From: Janthinobacterium sp. BJB426 | Lineage (GTDB): Bacteria; Pseudomonadota; Gammaproteobacteria; Burkholderiales; Burkholderiaceae_D | Direction of reading: 5' to 3' | DNA: 64,000 nt | Assembly (NCBI RefSeq): GCF_002735705.1 | Contig: NZ_PDZL01000003.1 | Location: 62,001 to 126,000, forward strand | Part shown: positions 28,268-36,823 of the stretch, piece after piece | Layout of the letters: each line of letters begins with the position of its first letter | Numbering within the stretch: the stretch's first letter is position 1 | Notes under the pieces: generated by a model | The model's database searches: none | Told to the model about the DNA's origin: nothing | Seen by the model: only the letters and a program-made list of their open reading frames with translations | Position numbers and translations under genes: made by a program

Positions 28268-29932
28268 ATGAGCACACTGCAAGAACAGGCAACGGCGGAA
28301 ATGATGGCGGCCGTGGAAGCGTGGTTTGTCGAACGCCTGAAGCGCACCGATCTGGAAAGCGCCGTGAATCGGACCACCCTGCAGATGGGCATCTTTAATG
28401 ATTTCTTGCTCGACTACAAACCCGGCCGCACCACGGCCGACGATTTCCAGCTGGCCGATGCCGAGGAATTCGCACCGAGGACGCCATCGCGCCTGGACGA
28501 AGCCGTCGTGCGCGACAGCATCGCACCCCAGTTGCTTGCCATGGTGCAAGCGAAGCTGGAGACACTGGCCGACACCCCCCTGATCGACTACCGCTTCAGC
28601 TTTCGCGGCAAATTCCAGACGGCACAGGGCATGCTGCACCTGAACCTGCTCGATTATGTCAACGAAGGCAAACGCACAACCTTGCTCGAGCGCATACACA
28701 GCTACGTCACGCAAAAACTCGAGCACGGCAACCGGCCGACGAAAAAGCTGGAAACCTTCTTCCTCGCGCGCCACCTGCTCGATCCCCAGCTGTTTCCGCA
28801 GCCCGATATCGCCCGGACGATCGCGCTATTCGAGCGCATCGAACAACTGAACAAGTCGCGCCCGCAAGCGCTGGCCGAACATCGCAGCGACATCATCCAG
28901 GCCGTGACGGCCTGGGTGGAAAAGCAGTTCCTGCCGCAGTTCTATGACGTGCAGAAATCGAGCTACCGCAGCGCGGAATACAGCTTGAAAGCGGGCGCGG
29001 CGCCAGACGCGCAGGCGCTGGAGCCAATCGACCTGCTGCTATATGGCGCCGTGATGATATTGCGCCACGAACCGAGCTACGCCAAATCGACAGGCCTGAA
29101 ATTCCTGGAAATCGCCCGCGAACTGGGCAGCGAACGGGCCGTGCGCATGCTCAAGGAAGGCAGCGGCACTTTCGAGCCAGACGCCATCCACCTGAAAAAT
29201 GCCCAGCTGGAATGCCGCGCCAATGATGTGTTTGCCACCATCACCATTGTCATCGCCCGGGAAGAGGAAGGCGCGTATGCGCAGGCGCTGGCGTTCATCA
29301 CCCATTTGCTGAACAACGGTTTCCCGAAAAGCTACCAGATCAAGCTCAAGTCCAAGGTCAAGGAATATCTTCCCCTGAAAGGCCTGGCCAGGTCAGACAC
29401 GCACCGCTTCTTTGCCAACGCCCTCGCCTGGCCCGCCTTGCAGCCGCAGCTGGAAGCGTATGCGCACGCCGCCATCGAGCAATTCGAATTTTATGCCGAC
29501 ACGGAAGGCGAAAAGAATTGCATGCCAGGCAGTTACGCCACGTTTGGCCTGGGCCTGCTCGACGCTCGCTATTTCCCCCTGGTGCAGCACTACATGACCA
29601 ACGTCGACGAGGAGCACCAGTCCGTGCAGGATCAGTTCACGGCCGCCTTTGCTGAAAAGCATGGCGTCACGCCAGACTCCGTTCCCGTGCTGGCGGCCTG
29701 CCTGCGCGCGTGCACGGATAACGCAAAGGTGAAAATCCAGGCGGAACTGGAGGACGTGGAGAAACTGGAACTGTTCTGCCAGCAACTACAAGGACTGGAA
29801 GGCTATCTGGTCGAGCACATGCTGTATCCCGTCTGGGGCAAGCTGGAAAAACTGGCGACCCTGGCGCGCAAGGCGCAAGGCCGGCGCAAGGAGCTGCTGC
29901 TGGCCTTGCTGGAAGCGGCCAGCAAGGCGTAG
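28268..29932 (+). CDS. Large uncharacterised cytosolic protein (DUF6138-like)
   Basis: A 554-residue soluble, helix-rich protein without signal peptide or membrane segments. Characteristic stretches are YRFSFRGKFQTAQGMLHLNL, THLLNNGFPKSYQIKLKSKV and FYADTEGEKNCMPGSYATFG, with a basic C-terminal helix (LARKAQGRRKELLLALLEAA). I think it belongs with DUF6138-type proteins of unknown function, but that assignment is weak. The start was chosen at MSTLQEQATAEMM with AAGG about 10 bases upstream; the frame is open from 28100. It has no operon partners. Confidence 0.65.
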   Translation: MSTLQEQATAEMMAAVEAWFVERLKRTDLESAVNRTTLQMGIFNDFLLDYKPGRTTADDFQLADAEEFAPRTPSRLDEAVVRDSIAPQLLAMVQAKLETLADTPLIDYRFSFRGKFQTAQGMLHLNLLDYVNEGKRTTLLERIHSYVTQKLEHGNRPTKKLETFFLARHLLDPQLFPQPDIARTIALFERIEQLNKSRPQALAEHRSDIIQAVTAWVEKQFLPQFYDVQKSSYRSAEYSLKAGAAPDAQALEPIDLLLYGAVMILRHEPSYAKSTGLKFLEIARELGSERAVRMLKEGSGTFEPDAIHLKNAQLECRANDVFATITIVIAREEEGAYAQALAFITHLLNNGFPKSYQIKLKSKVKEYLPLKGLARSDTHRFFANALAWPALQPQLEAYAHAAIEQFEFYADTEGEKNCMPGSYATFGLGLLDARYFPLVQHYMTNVDEEHQSVQDQFTAAFAEKHGVTPDSVPVLAACLRACTDNAKVKIQAELEDVEKLELFCQQLQGLEGYLVEHMLYPVWGKLEKLATLARKAQGRRKELLLALLEAASKA

Positions 29933-29966
29933 GCCTAATGTGCGCAACGTTATGACTTTCACCATA

Positions 29967-30010
29967 TATAATTCGGGCGCCAAAATTGCCGTAAAGCATC
30001 TTTTGGCGCC
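29967..30010 (+). promoter_or_regulatory. Promoter -10 with a perfect inverted repeat at the transcript start
   Basis: TATAAT at 29967-29972 is an exact -10 hexamer. Immediately after it, GGCGCCAAAA (29976-29985) and TTTTGGCGCC (30001-30010) form a perfect 10-bp inverted repeat with a 15-base loop. It ends 25 bases before the next ATG and may be an operator or a 5' mRNA hairpin. Confidence 0.55.
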
Positions 30011-30035
30011 TGACATTGAATCGTGGAGAAAATAC

Positions 30036-30725
30036 ATGCATCAAACACAACAAACATCGCGCACCTTCTTGCTGGCAGCAAGCTTTGCCGCCACCGTGGC
30101 GCTGGCCCAGCCCGCCTTCGCCGCCGACACCGCCGTGGAACTGGCGCCCGTCGACGTGGCCAATCTGTACATCAAGACCATCATCAACCAGGATGAAGCC
30201 AGCGTCGCCAAGCTCAATGCCTATCTGCGCCCCACGCGCCTGGCGGGCCACCAGAGCGCCGAATACGCGTCGTACAGCGGCTTGAAGGAAGCGGATGCCA
30301 AATTCCCAACGGAAACGGGCAAACTGATCGCCGACCTGTTCCCCGCGACCATGCGCGCGGCACTGACGCCGGCCGCCGAACAGCTGGCGGCAAACGTCAT
30401 TGCCGCCAAGAATGGCGCCGCGTGCCAGGCCACCAAGGCTGACCCGGTAACGGTGGAAAACGGCATACAAACGGCTGCCGTCAGCTTCGAATGCCAGGTC
30501 GTCAAGGTAGCGGTGGCCTGGGCGCCTGCGGCCCAGCAACTGGCGAAGAGCGGCTGCAAGGTCGAGCAATGCAAGGCGGGTCTGCAAAAGATCGCCGCGA
30601 CCTACACGAGCTCGCCGAAGCAGACCTGGCGCGCCGTGTTTGCCGTCAGCCGTGAAAAGAACTCGGAAGCCTGGCGTAACGATTTCGCGCGTGAAACCTT
30701 CGATGAAATCTGGGAATACCTGTAA
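30036..30725 (+). CDS. Exported protein of unknown function
   Basis: A 229-residue protein with a Sec signal (residues 1-31, cut at AFAAD). The mature part is helical with Cys at CQATKAD, FECQVV, SGCKVEQCKAG, so two disulfides are possible. I do not recognise the family. The ATG at 30036 has GTGGAGAA in front, and the gene follows a clear -10 box and inverted repeat. The last residues (FDEIWEYL) are polar, with no outer-membrane signature. Confidence 0.7.
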   Translation: MHQTQQTSRTFLLAASFAATVALAQPAFAADTAVELAPVDVANLYIKTIINQDEASVAKLNAYLRPTRLAGHQSAEYASYSGLKEADAKFPTETGKLIADLFPATMRAALTPAAEQLAANVIAAKNGAACQATKADPVTVENGIQTAAVSFECQVVKVAVAWAPAAQQLAKSGCKVEQCKAGLQKIAATYTSSPKQTWRAVFAVSREKNSEAWRNDFARETFDEIWEYL

Positions 30726-30750
30726 TCCGGGTCCCGTTTACAATGGTCGG

Positions 30751-31077
30751 ATGGATAAATTGACACCGGTGCCACAGCCCGCAGGCCTGGCCTTGCTGCA
30801 CCTGCTCGCCCCCGAGCATGTGGAGGTCACGCTGGGCGCGCAAGTGCTGGCGCAGGACTTGCGCGCCCTGCACGGCAAACAATTGCTGGCGCTGCTGCGC
30901 CGGCTGCGTGCCGCCCAGTCCAACCAGCAGCACTATGCGGGCGCCAGCGTCGAGCAAGCCGAACAGCTGTTCGGCGCCGCCATCGCCGCCGTCAAGGGGG
31001 AGCTGGCCACGCGCCCGCATATTCCCAATAAACAGGAAGCGAAGGCCTTGCGCCAGGCGGCGGCAAAGAAGCGCTAA
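30751..31077 (+). CDS. Small protein of unknown function
   Basis: A 108-residue, helix-rich, basic protein (ends LRQAAAKKR), 25 bases after the preceding gene. It is Leu/Ala/Gln-rich (LRALHGKQLLALLRRLRAAQ), with no signal or membrane segment. I do not recognise it. ATG at 30751 was chosen over the longer frame from 30640, which would overlap the previous gene. The ribosome-binding site is poor, so the start is tentative. Confidence 0.5.
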   Translation: MDKLTPVPQPAGLALLHLLAPEHVEVTLGAQVLAQDLRALHGKQLLALLRRLRAAQSNQQHYAGASVEQAEQLFGAAIAAVKGELATRPHIPNKQEAKALRQAAAKKR

Positions 31078-31181
31078 TCGAGACGCAAGCCGGCCGCCAG
31101 CGAGGCCGTTTCGTGTGGGCAAGCTCGCCGGCCCCCTCCTATAATCGGAGGCTCTATTGTTTCCGCTACAGAAAGTTCCCC

Positions 31182-31823
31182 ATGTCCACACAATTTTCCC
31201 GCCATGTATTCGGCTGCGCCATCCTTGCGTTCTCCACTCTGGCGAGCGCGCAGGCGGCCAGCCCCCAGCACATCGGCCCCATCGATGCGCGCGCCGTGTG
31301 GCAGGAACGCTCGCTGTCGGCTTGCCGCAGCGAACAATCGCCCACGGCGCCCGACGTCTGCCTGCTGCGCACCATGCAGCGCTCGGGCGCCAGCCCGCAA
31401 GCAGTCGCCGCGGCCAAAATGCTGGTGAAGGCAAACAAGGCCGGCTTCATCTCCGCCTGGCGGCCGCTGGGCAAGGCGGCCCTGGCCACCGTTACCTATC
31501 CGTTCCGCGCCAACACGAATGAAGGCACCTTGCTGATCGGCAGCGATGGTGCCGCCATCGACGTCGACGAAGGCTCCGTGGGCGAGGAAGACCGCGCCAC
31601 GCCGGCCTGGCGCGCGTTTGCCGCTGCCCATCCAGACTCTGTCCCGTTTGCGCCCGCCGACTTCGTGGGCAGCACGGCGACCAGCGATGGCGGCCAGAGC
31701 GTGCTGTTTTCCACGCCCCTGATCACCTGCCACGCCTGCGCCGAGGATGGCGCCCTGCTCGTCGCCTACACGATCGACAAGGCGGGTATCGTGCGCGAGC
31801 GGAAGCTCTTGACGATCAAGTAA
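31182..31823 (+). CDS. Exported protein of unknown function
   Basis: A 213-residue protein with a Sec signal (residues 1-25, cut near AQAAS). Four Cys (SACRSEQ, DVCLLR, TCHACAED) could give disulfides or, for the CHAC pair, a metal site. The middle, FRANTNEGTLLIGSDGAAID, looks like a beta domain. I do not recognise the family. The start is set by the signal peptide. A possible exported esterase follows 87 bases downstream. Confidence 0.7.
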   Translation: MSTQFSRHVFGCAILAFSTLASAQAASPQHIGPIDARAVWQERSLSACRSEQSPTAPDVCLLRTMQRSGASPQAVAAAKMLVKANKAGFISAWRPLGKAALATVTYPFRANTNEGTLLIGSDGAAIDVDEGSVGEEDRATPAWRAFAAAHPDSVPFAPADFVGSTATSDGGQSVLFSTPLITCHACAEDGALLVAYTIDKAGIVRERKLLTIK

Positions 31824-31910
31824 TGCTGCACCAAAGATAAGATAGAATTGCCCGATGGCATGTCCATACACGTGCATGCCATCGATCCGACTTACTTATC
31901 ACGGGAAAAC

Positions 31911-32768
31911 ATGCGCCACTCTCGCCTTGCACTGCACCTCGCCGCCGCCCTGCTGCTGTCCAGCCCCTTCCACCACATCGCCATTGCAGCACCCGCCGCC
32001 AGCGCGGCCGCGCCGCTCGTCATCGGTGAAAGTTTCAGCATCGATTCGCAGGCACTGCAGGAAAAGCGCCACATCAATGTCTATATGGCGCGCGCCTGGG
32101 ATACGCCGCCCGACGCGCCGCTGCCCGTGCTGTACATGCCGGACGGCGGCGTGGCGGAAGACTTTTTGCACGTGGCCGGCTTGCTGCAAGTGTCGGTAGC
32201 GAATGGCACGATGCGTCCCTTCATGCTGGTCGGCATGCAAAACACGCAGCGCCGGCGCGACTTGACGGGCCCGACGGAGAGCGCGGCAGACCGCAAGATC
32301 GCCCCCGTCGTGGGCGGCGCGTCCGCCTACCGGGCCTTCATCCGCGACGAGCTGATGCCAGAGGTGCGGCGCCGTTACCGCACGACGGGCGAGACGGCCA
32401 TCGTCGGTGAATCGCTGGCCGGCCTGTTCGTAGTGGAAACATACCTGCTGGAACCGCAGCTGTTCGACCATTACCTGGCGTTCGATCCCAGCCTGTGGTG
32501 GAACCACGGCGCACTGCCGCGCCAGGCGGCAACCCTGCTCGCGCAAGGCGCGGCAGGCAAGCACAGCCTGTACCTGGCGTCCAGCAGCGAGTCAGGCATC
32601 GCCATCGAAGTGCAGCGCCTGTCGGAGGTGCTGCGAAAGCAGGCGCCGCCCGGCTTGCAATGGCATGTGGAAAAAATGCCGGAAGAAACCCACGGCACGA
32701 TCTATCACCCGGCAGCACTGAAGGCGTTCCGCAGCGTCTTCAAGCAGCAGGCGCCGGCTGGGCAATAA
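31911..32768 (+). CDS. Exported esterase-D-like alpha/beta hydrolase
   Basis: A 285-residue protein with a Sec signal (residues 1-25). The alpha/beta-hydrolase core resembles the IroE/Fes/esterase D group: INVYMARAWDTPPDAPLPVLYMPDGG, ELMPEVRRRYRTTGETAIVGESLAGLFVVETYL with nucleophile Ser in GESLAG, DHYLAFDPSLWWN, and a late His in EETHGTIYHPAAL. Relatives hydrolyse ferric siderophore esters or acetyl esters; the substrate here is unknown. The start was placed at the signal peptide Met; the frame is open from 31848. Confidence 0.82.
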   Translation: MRHSRLALHLAAALLLSSPFHHIAIAAPAASAAAPLVIGESFSIDSQALQEKRHINVYMARAWDTPPDAPLPVLYMPDGGVAEDFLHVAGLLQVSVANGTMRPFMLVGMQNTQRRRDLTGPTESAADRKIAPVVGGASAYRAFIRDELMPEVRRRYRTTGETAIVGESLAGLFVVETYLLEPQLFDHYLAFDPSLWWNHGALPRQAATLLAQGAAGKHSLYLASSSESGIAIEVQRLSEVLRKQAPPGLQWHVEKMPEETHGTIYHPAALKAFRSVFKQQAPAGQ

Positions 32769-32863
32769 AACATGGACAAACTGTAATCTGGCGAGGGTCG
32801 TAGCCGCAGGATCGGGCGGGTAAAATCGGCGGCCCTGCTTTTCCCGCCCGAGTCCAGATAATC

Positions 32864-33718
32864 ATGAGTTTTTTGCAATTATTTATTCTTTCCATCGTCC
32901 AGGGCTTCGCCGAGCTGCTGCCCGTGTCCAGCTCCGCCCACGTCATCATGGCGGAAAAGCTGATGGGCCTGGACCCGACCTCGCCAGAGCTGACCATGCT
33001 GCTGGTGATGCTGCACACAGGCACCATGTTTGCCGTCATCGTGTATTTCTGGAAATCCTGGCGCGCCACGTATTTCAGCTCGGCCAGCGCCTTTCGCAGC
33101 AATGTGCTGTTGCTCGTGGCCGCCACTGCCCTGACGGGCATCGTCGGCTTCGGCTTGCTGAAAGGCATTACGCACGTCATGAGCAAGGATGCGCCCGGCT
33201 TTGAAATCGAGCACCTGTTCGGCAACGCGAAGCTGATGGCCGCCGCGCTGGCCGCCGCAGGCGTACTGATCATTGTGTCGTCGCGCCTGCAAGCGCGCCA
33301 GCATGGCACCTTGTCCATCGGCAAGGCGATGGTGATCGGCGCCGTGCAAGGCCTGTGCCTGCCTTTCCGCGGCTTTTCACGCTCGGGCGCCACCATTTCC
33401 GCCGGCATCGCCATGGGCGTGCCGCAGCGCCGCGCCGAGGAATTCAGCTTTGCCCTGGCCGTCGTGCTGACCCCGGCCGTGCTGGTCAAGGAAGGCTGGC
33501 GCTTTTACCAGGCCGTGGCGAATGGCAGCCTGGACCATCTGGAACACGGCAACAGCCTGCTGCACCTGCTCGGCCCAAGCCTGCTGGGCATGCTGCTGTC
33601 CTTCCTGGCCGGCTTGCTGGCCCTGCGCTGGCTGTCGCGCTGGCTGGAACAGGGCCGCTGGCATTTCTTTGGCGCATATTGCCTGCTGGCTTCCTTGGTG
33701 GTGCTGTACCTGGGGTAA
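32864..33718 (+). CDS. uppP: Undecaprenyl-diphosphatase (BacA)
   Basis: A 284-residue inner-membrane enzyme with about eight helices. It dephosphorylates undecaprenyl pyrophosphate to recycle the lipid carrier for peptidoglycan and other envelope polymers. The two family motifs are present with small changes: VQGFAELLPVSSSAHVI near the N-terminus (usual form GxTEFLPxSSSGH) and LPFRGFSRSGATISAG near 168. Loss of uppP is known to lower bacitracin tolerance in other bacteria. The structured repeat copy B starts about 20 bases after its stop. Confidence 0.93.
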   Translation: MSFLQLFILSIVQGFAELLPVSSSAHVIMAEKLMGLDPTSPELTMLLVMLHTGTMFAVIVYFWKSWRATYFSSASAFRSNVLLLVAATALTGIVGFGLLKGITHVMSKDAPGFEIEHLFGNAKLMAAALAAAGVLIIVSSRLQARQHGTLSIGKAMVIGAVQGLCLPFRGFSRSGATISAGIAMGVPQRRAEEFSFALAVVLTPAVLVKEGWRFYQAVANGSLDHLEHGNSLLHLLGPSLLGMLLSFLAGLLALRWLSRWLEQGRWHFFGAYCLLASLVVLYLG

Positions 33719-33737
33719 AATCGCCGGGTTTGCGTTA

Positions 33738-33856
33738 AACGCCTATCAAACCTGCTGCGCGTCGTGATTTACGGCCTGCGATGCTCACTGTACCTTCGTA
33801 CAGTTGCGCTTCTCGACCATAACTCCCTTCCGCTCGCTACGGTTTTCTTAGGCGTT
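33738..33856. repeat. Palindromic structured repeat, copy B (after uppP)
   Basis: A 119-base palindrome homologous to 21645-21766 in reverse orientation. The outer stem is AACGCCTA / TAGGCGTT, the middle stem ATTTACGGCC / GACCATAACT (33767-33776 with 33815-33824), and the apical hairpin CTGTAC-CTTC-GTACAG (33788-33803). Relative to copy A, paired positions change together and keep the stems. Read in the sense of the upstream gene, both copies have the same orientation. Confidence 0.85.
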
Positions 33857-33901
33857 ATTGTGTTAACTATCATCCCAGCCAGGTTTTACTGAAAGCCAAC
33901 G

Positions 33902-34471
33902 ATGAATTTCGCCGCCACTGCCGCCCTCTCGCTTGCCATGTCCACCGACGCCTTCGCGGCCGCCGTGGGCAAGGGCGCCGCCCTGCACAAGCCGCAATGG
34001 CGCGAGGCGTTGCGCACTGGCCTGATCTTTGGCGTCATCGAAGCCACCACGCCCATCATCGGCTGGGCCCTGGGCAGCGTGGCAGCACCTTACGTGGAAG
34101 CGTGGGACCACTGGATCGCCTTCAGCCTGCTGGGCATCATCGGCTTGCTGATGATACGCAACGCGCTGTCCGATGCCGACGAGGAAGAGGCGCCGGCCCA
34201 GTCGCACTCGTTCTGGGTGCTGGCCGTGACGGGCCTGGCCACCAGCATCGACGCCATGGTGGTGGGCGCGGGCCTGGCCTTGCTGGGCGCAAATATTGTC
34301 GTGACGGCGGCCGCCATCGGCTTTTCCACCTTCGTCATGGTGACCCTGGGCGTGATGCTGGGCCGCGTGCTGGGCACGGTGGCGGGCCGGCGCGCCGAAC
34401 TGGTGGGCGGCCTGGTGCTGATCGTCATCGGCTGCGTGATCTTATACGAGCATATCGGCCACCCGGCCTGA
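33902..34471 (+). CDS. mntP: Manganese efflux pump MntP
   Basis: A 189-residue six-helix membrane protein that exports Mn2+. Both internal repeats carry the Asp motif of the family: [19 protein letters not shown] at the start and [18 protein letters not shown] in the second half. In other bacteria mntP is controlled by MntR and a yybP-ykoY riboswitch. I see no yybP-ykoY-like sequence in the 45 bases between the repeat and the start. Its last 30 bases overlap the convergent arginase-family gene. Confidence 0.95.
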   Translation: MNFAATAALSLAMSTDAFAAAVGKGAALHKPQWREALRTGLIFGVIEATTPIIGWALGSVAAPYVEAWDHWIAFSLLGIIGLLMIRNALSDADEEEAPAQSHSFWVLAVTGLATSIDAMVVGAGLALLGANIVVTAAAIGFSTFVMVTLGVMLGRVLGTVAGRRAELVGGLVLIVIGCVILYEHIGHPA

Positions 34472-35380
34472 CACCGGTGCCGGCGCGAAAAGCTGGCCCA
34501 GCAGCGCCACCAGCAAGGCAGTGCACGCGCCATCCGGATCCTTGTCGGGATCAAACACCGTCACCGTCATGCCACAGCAGCCACCACCATCGAGCAAGGT
34601 CCGCAGGATGGCCAGCAAGGCATCGGGTGCAATGCCAGGACTGCCTGGAGAATCGACGGCCGGCATCAGCGCCTGATCGAGTACATCGACATCGAGGTGC
34701 AACCAGAAGCGCCGCGGCGCGCGCCTGTCCAGCACAGCATTGATACGCTCGGCCACCACGGCGGCACCCGCCGCGTTGGCCTCAAACACATCGATGCGCG
34801 TGATGGCCGTGTCATTCACATCCGGCCAGGCAAAATCGGCATCGCGGTTTTCCCGCTCCCCCAGTTGCACGACATACTCTTCCGCCACCAGCGGCGCCGT
34901 CACGCCGGGCCACTGCGTCATCAGCGCCTCGCCCCGGCCCGTGGCTAGGGCCAGGTCCATGCCGGCCACGGCGCCCAGTGTTTGCGCAGGATCATAATTA
35001 CCGGGATGGCGAAAATCGCTGTGGCCATCCACATGCACCAGCGACACGCCGCCAGCGCTGCGCGCGCCCGTCAGGGCACCCAGCAGCACCGAGCAGTCGC
35101 CGCCTATGACCAGCGGAAACACGCCGCGCGCATGGCTGTCGGCGACGCGCGCGGCCAGTTCCAGGTTGAACGCGCGCATCGTCACGCCGTTGTACAGGCG
35201 CGTGCCAGGCTGGGCCATGGGCGTATAAGCAGGACGCGGCAGCGCCACGCAAGTGCGTGCGCCCACAGCCGCCTCCAAGCCCTGCGCCATCAGGACGGCT
35301 GGCGCGCGCCAGGTGCCCGGTTCATGGCCAGGCGCCAGAGGCCGCAAGCCCAGGTTGGAAGGAGCGAGAATAATTTCCAT
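34442..35380 (-). CDS. Arginase/agmatinase-family ureohydrolase
   Basis: A 312-residue binuclear manganese hydrolase. Metal motifs: [13 protein letters not shown] (Cys where classic arginases have His), [11 protein letters not shown] and [24 protein letters not shown]. The substrate could be arginine, agmatine or a related guanidino compound; the GGDC variant makes the assignment less sure. The start is the ATG at 35380 after GGAGCGAG, giving a normal family N-terminus ([12 protein letters not shown]). Its 3' end overlaps mntP in a tail-to-tail manner. Confidence 0.87.
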   Translation of the reverse strand: MEIILAPSNLGLRPLAPGHEPGTWRAPAVLMAQGLEAAVGARTCVALPRPAYTPMAQPGTRLYNGVTMRAFNLELAARVADSHARGVFPLVIGGDCSVLLGALTGARSAGGVSLVHVDGHSDFRHPGNYDPAQTLGAVAGMDLALATGRGEALMTQWPGVTAPLVAEEYVVQLGERENRDADFAWPDVNDTAITRIDVFEANAAGAAVVAERINAVLDRRAPRRFWLHLDVDVLDQALMPAVDSPGSPGIAPDALLAILRTLLDGGGCCGMTVTVFDPDKDPDGACTALLVALLGQLFAPAPVSGRVADMLV

Positions 35381-35559
35381 GGCAAACAATCTACGGTTCG
35401 GGTCAAGCATGCGGGCACACGATATGCCGCCTCGCATCATGATAGCTGCAAGCGGCATGTCAAGCGTGTGCGCGACCAACTATTCCTGGCGTATGATTAC
35501 TGACAATATAATCTGCCAGCAACGGCATCCATTTCGACTCCTACGGCATGGGATCAGCG

Positions 35560-35760
35560 ATGAAGCAATTTCATGAAGGCGATATCGTGCGCGTCAAATG
35601 CGGCGGCCCCGCAATGACGGTGCTGTGCATCGACGGCGACTACTTCCCAGAGGAAGAAAACCGGACGGCCGTCTTTTGCGTGTACGAAAAAGACCAGTTC
35701 CTGTTCGAGCAGGCATATCCCGAATGCGCGCTCGACATCGTCCGCTACGAGGACGCCTGA
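35560..35760 (+). CDS. YodC/DUF2158 family small protein
   Basis: A 66-residue protein with the DUF2158 core: FHEGDIVRVKCGGPAMTVLCI, an SH3-like beta strand pattern. The family is small, cytosolic and of unknown function. Start at ATG 35560 or four codons earlier (35548); the later one begins the conserved domain. It is the first of a run of short orphan genes. Confidence 0.75.
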   Translation: MKQFHEGDIVRVKCGGPAMTVLCIDGDYFPEEENRTAVFCVYEKDQFLFEQAYPECALDIVRYEDA

Positions 35761-35849
35761 AGGCGGGTCCGCACGCCTGCGGCTGGCGCCCTGGCCGGCC
35801 GGTGGCTTTGTGCTACATTAAAAGCTCTATGTCTCGCAAGGTGACCATC

Positions 35850-36056
35850 ATGGAAACTCTGGAGCTGCTGTTTGCCTCGCTGGTGCGCGAAACGGCCGAA
35901 TCGATCCGCGACCACCACGTCCCCTTTTCCATCAAGCATGACGAACGCGCCTATTTCGAATGGATGGACGGGCATCCGATCAGTGGCTATATCCAGGAAG
36001 CGTATCGCGAGATCGAGGAAACGGCCCAGCAGATCCGCGCCATTCGCGCTGGGTGA
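35850..36056 (+). CDS. Small acidic protein of unknown function
   Basis: A 68-residue soluble, probably helical protein (METLELLFASLVRETAESI, EAYREIEETAQQIRAIRAG). I do not recognise it. The start was chosen because AAGGTGA lies 6 bases before ATG 35850; an ATG at 35829 is in frame but has no such site. Confidence 0.55.
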   Translation: METLELLFASLVRETAESIRDHHVPFSIKHDERAYFEWMDGHPISGYIQEAYREIEETAQQIRAIRAG

Positions 36057-36106
36057 TGACGGCTGCCGTCGTGACGTTCGTTGGATCGTGGCTTGAATTG
36101 GCAGTC

Positions 36107-36120
36107 TTGATTCAGATCAA
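36107..36120. promoter_or_regulatory. FNR/ANR-type operator upstream of a small gene
   Basis: TTGATTCAGATCAA fits TTGAT-N4-ATCAA exactly. TAAAAA at 36143-36148 would be a -10 hexamer at the spacing expected of a class II FNR promoter (site centre near -41.5), ahead of the ATG at 36187. Confidence 0.65.
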
Positions 36121-36186
36121 ACACTCAGCTGTTCTATAGGCGTAAAAAGGCCTGGGCCACGACAATCAGGTCTGGAGGCGGGAGAC

Positions 36187-36492
36187 ATGGATCAGCAACA
36201 AAAACACCAGATCAGGGGGTATGAATTTCATGTGGCGGGGGCGCTGGAGAAGGATGGGCGCTACCGGGGCATGATTTTGATCAGCAAGCGTGGCGATACG
36301 CTGCAGGTGTACGCCAAGCCCGTGCTGATTGAAACACCCAGCAGTTTCAAGTCCGTGCATGCGGCCTTGATCGAGGCCTCGGCGTATGCCCAGGAACTCA
36401 TCTATAACGGCGCCATCAAGGCGCTGCTGCCGGCCGATGCGCCACTTGCCGAAAAGCAGGCGCCGCAGCCGCCGGATTTCGTCGGCAATTGA
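36187..36492 (+). CDS. Small protein of unknown function, candidate FNR target
   Basis: A 101-residue soluble protein with a strong ribosome-binding site (GGAGGCGGGAGAC). The pattern YEFHVAGALEKDGRYRGMIL followed by FKSVHAALIEASAYAQELI suggests a small beta-beta-alpha domain like those of short stress-linked proteins, but I cannot name it. The FNR-type site 70 bases upstream suggests induction at low oxygen. The C-terminus is Pro-rich and probably disordered. Confidence 0.65.
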   Translation: MDQQQKHQIRGYEFHVAGALEKDGRYRGMILISKRGDTLQVYAKPVLIETPSSFKSVHAALIEASAYAQELIYNGAIKALLPADAPLAEKQAPQPPDFVGN

Positions 36493-36564
36493 TGCGGCAA
36501 GTCCATCCGGCACCCCTGGTGCGCGCGTATAATGACGCGCTTTCCCGGATGAAAACTCAGAACC

Positions 36565-36810
36565 ATGGAATATGTGAATTTGCCGCTGGTCTTCCTCGTC
36601 GGCTGCGCCTTGATTGCCTTGCTGGCCAAGAAGAATGGCTATTCGTGGTATCTGTTTTTCTTTGCCATCGCCGTGCCCACGCCCCTGTTGCTGCTGGCCT
36701 TGCCGCATGTGGTCGGCGCGGAGGCCGCTACGCTGACCTCCGTACGACTGGGCACCGCCCTGCTCTTCCCCGTGGCCGGCTTGCTGCTGGCCCTGCGGCG
36801 CAAGCGCTGA
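36565..36810 (+). CDS. Small membrane protein of unknown function
   Basis: An 81-residue protein with three hydrophobic stretches (residues 5-20, 26-47 and 60-77) and a basic end (LRRKR). It starts MEYVNLPLVFLVGCALIALL. I do not recognise the family. It lies between two other short genes and converges on the 73-residue gene downstream. Confidence 0.6.
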   Translation: MEYVNLPLVFLVGCALIALLAKKNGYSWYLFFFAIAVPTPLLLLALPHVVGAEAATLTSVRLGTALLFPVAGLLLALRRKR

Positions 36811-36823
36811 CCGGCAAGCTGCC

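Noticed and set aside
33788-33803. CTGT-N8-ACAG, a LexA-like match in repeat copy B
   Set aside because: It is the apical hairpin of the repeat; copy A has CCGT...ACGG at the same place, so the LexA match is accidental.
33857-33901. Possible yybP-ykoY manganese riboswitch before mntP
   Set aside because: Only 45 bases separate the repeat from the start codon and I see none of the conserved riboswitch core.
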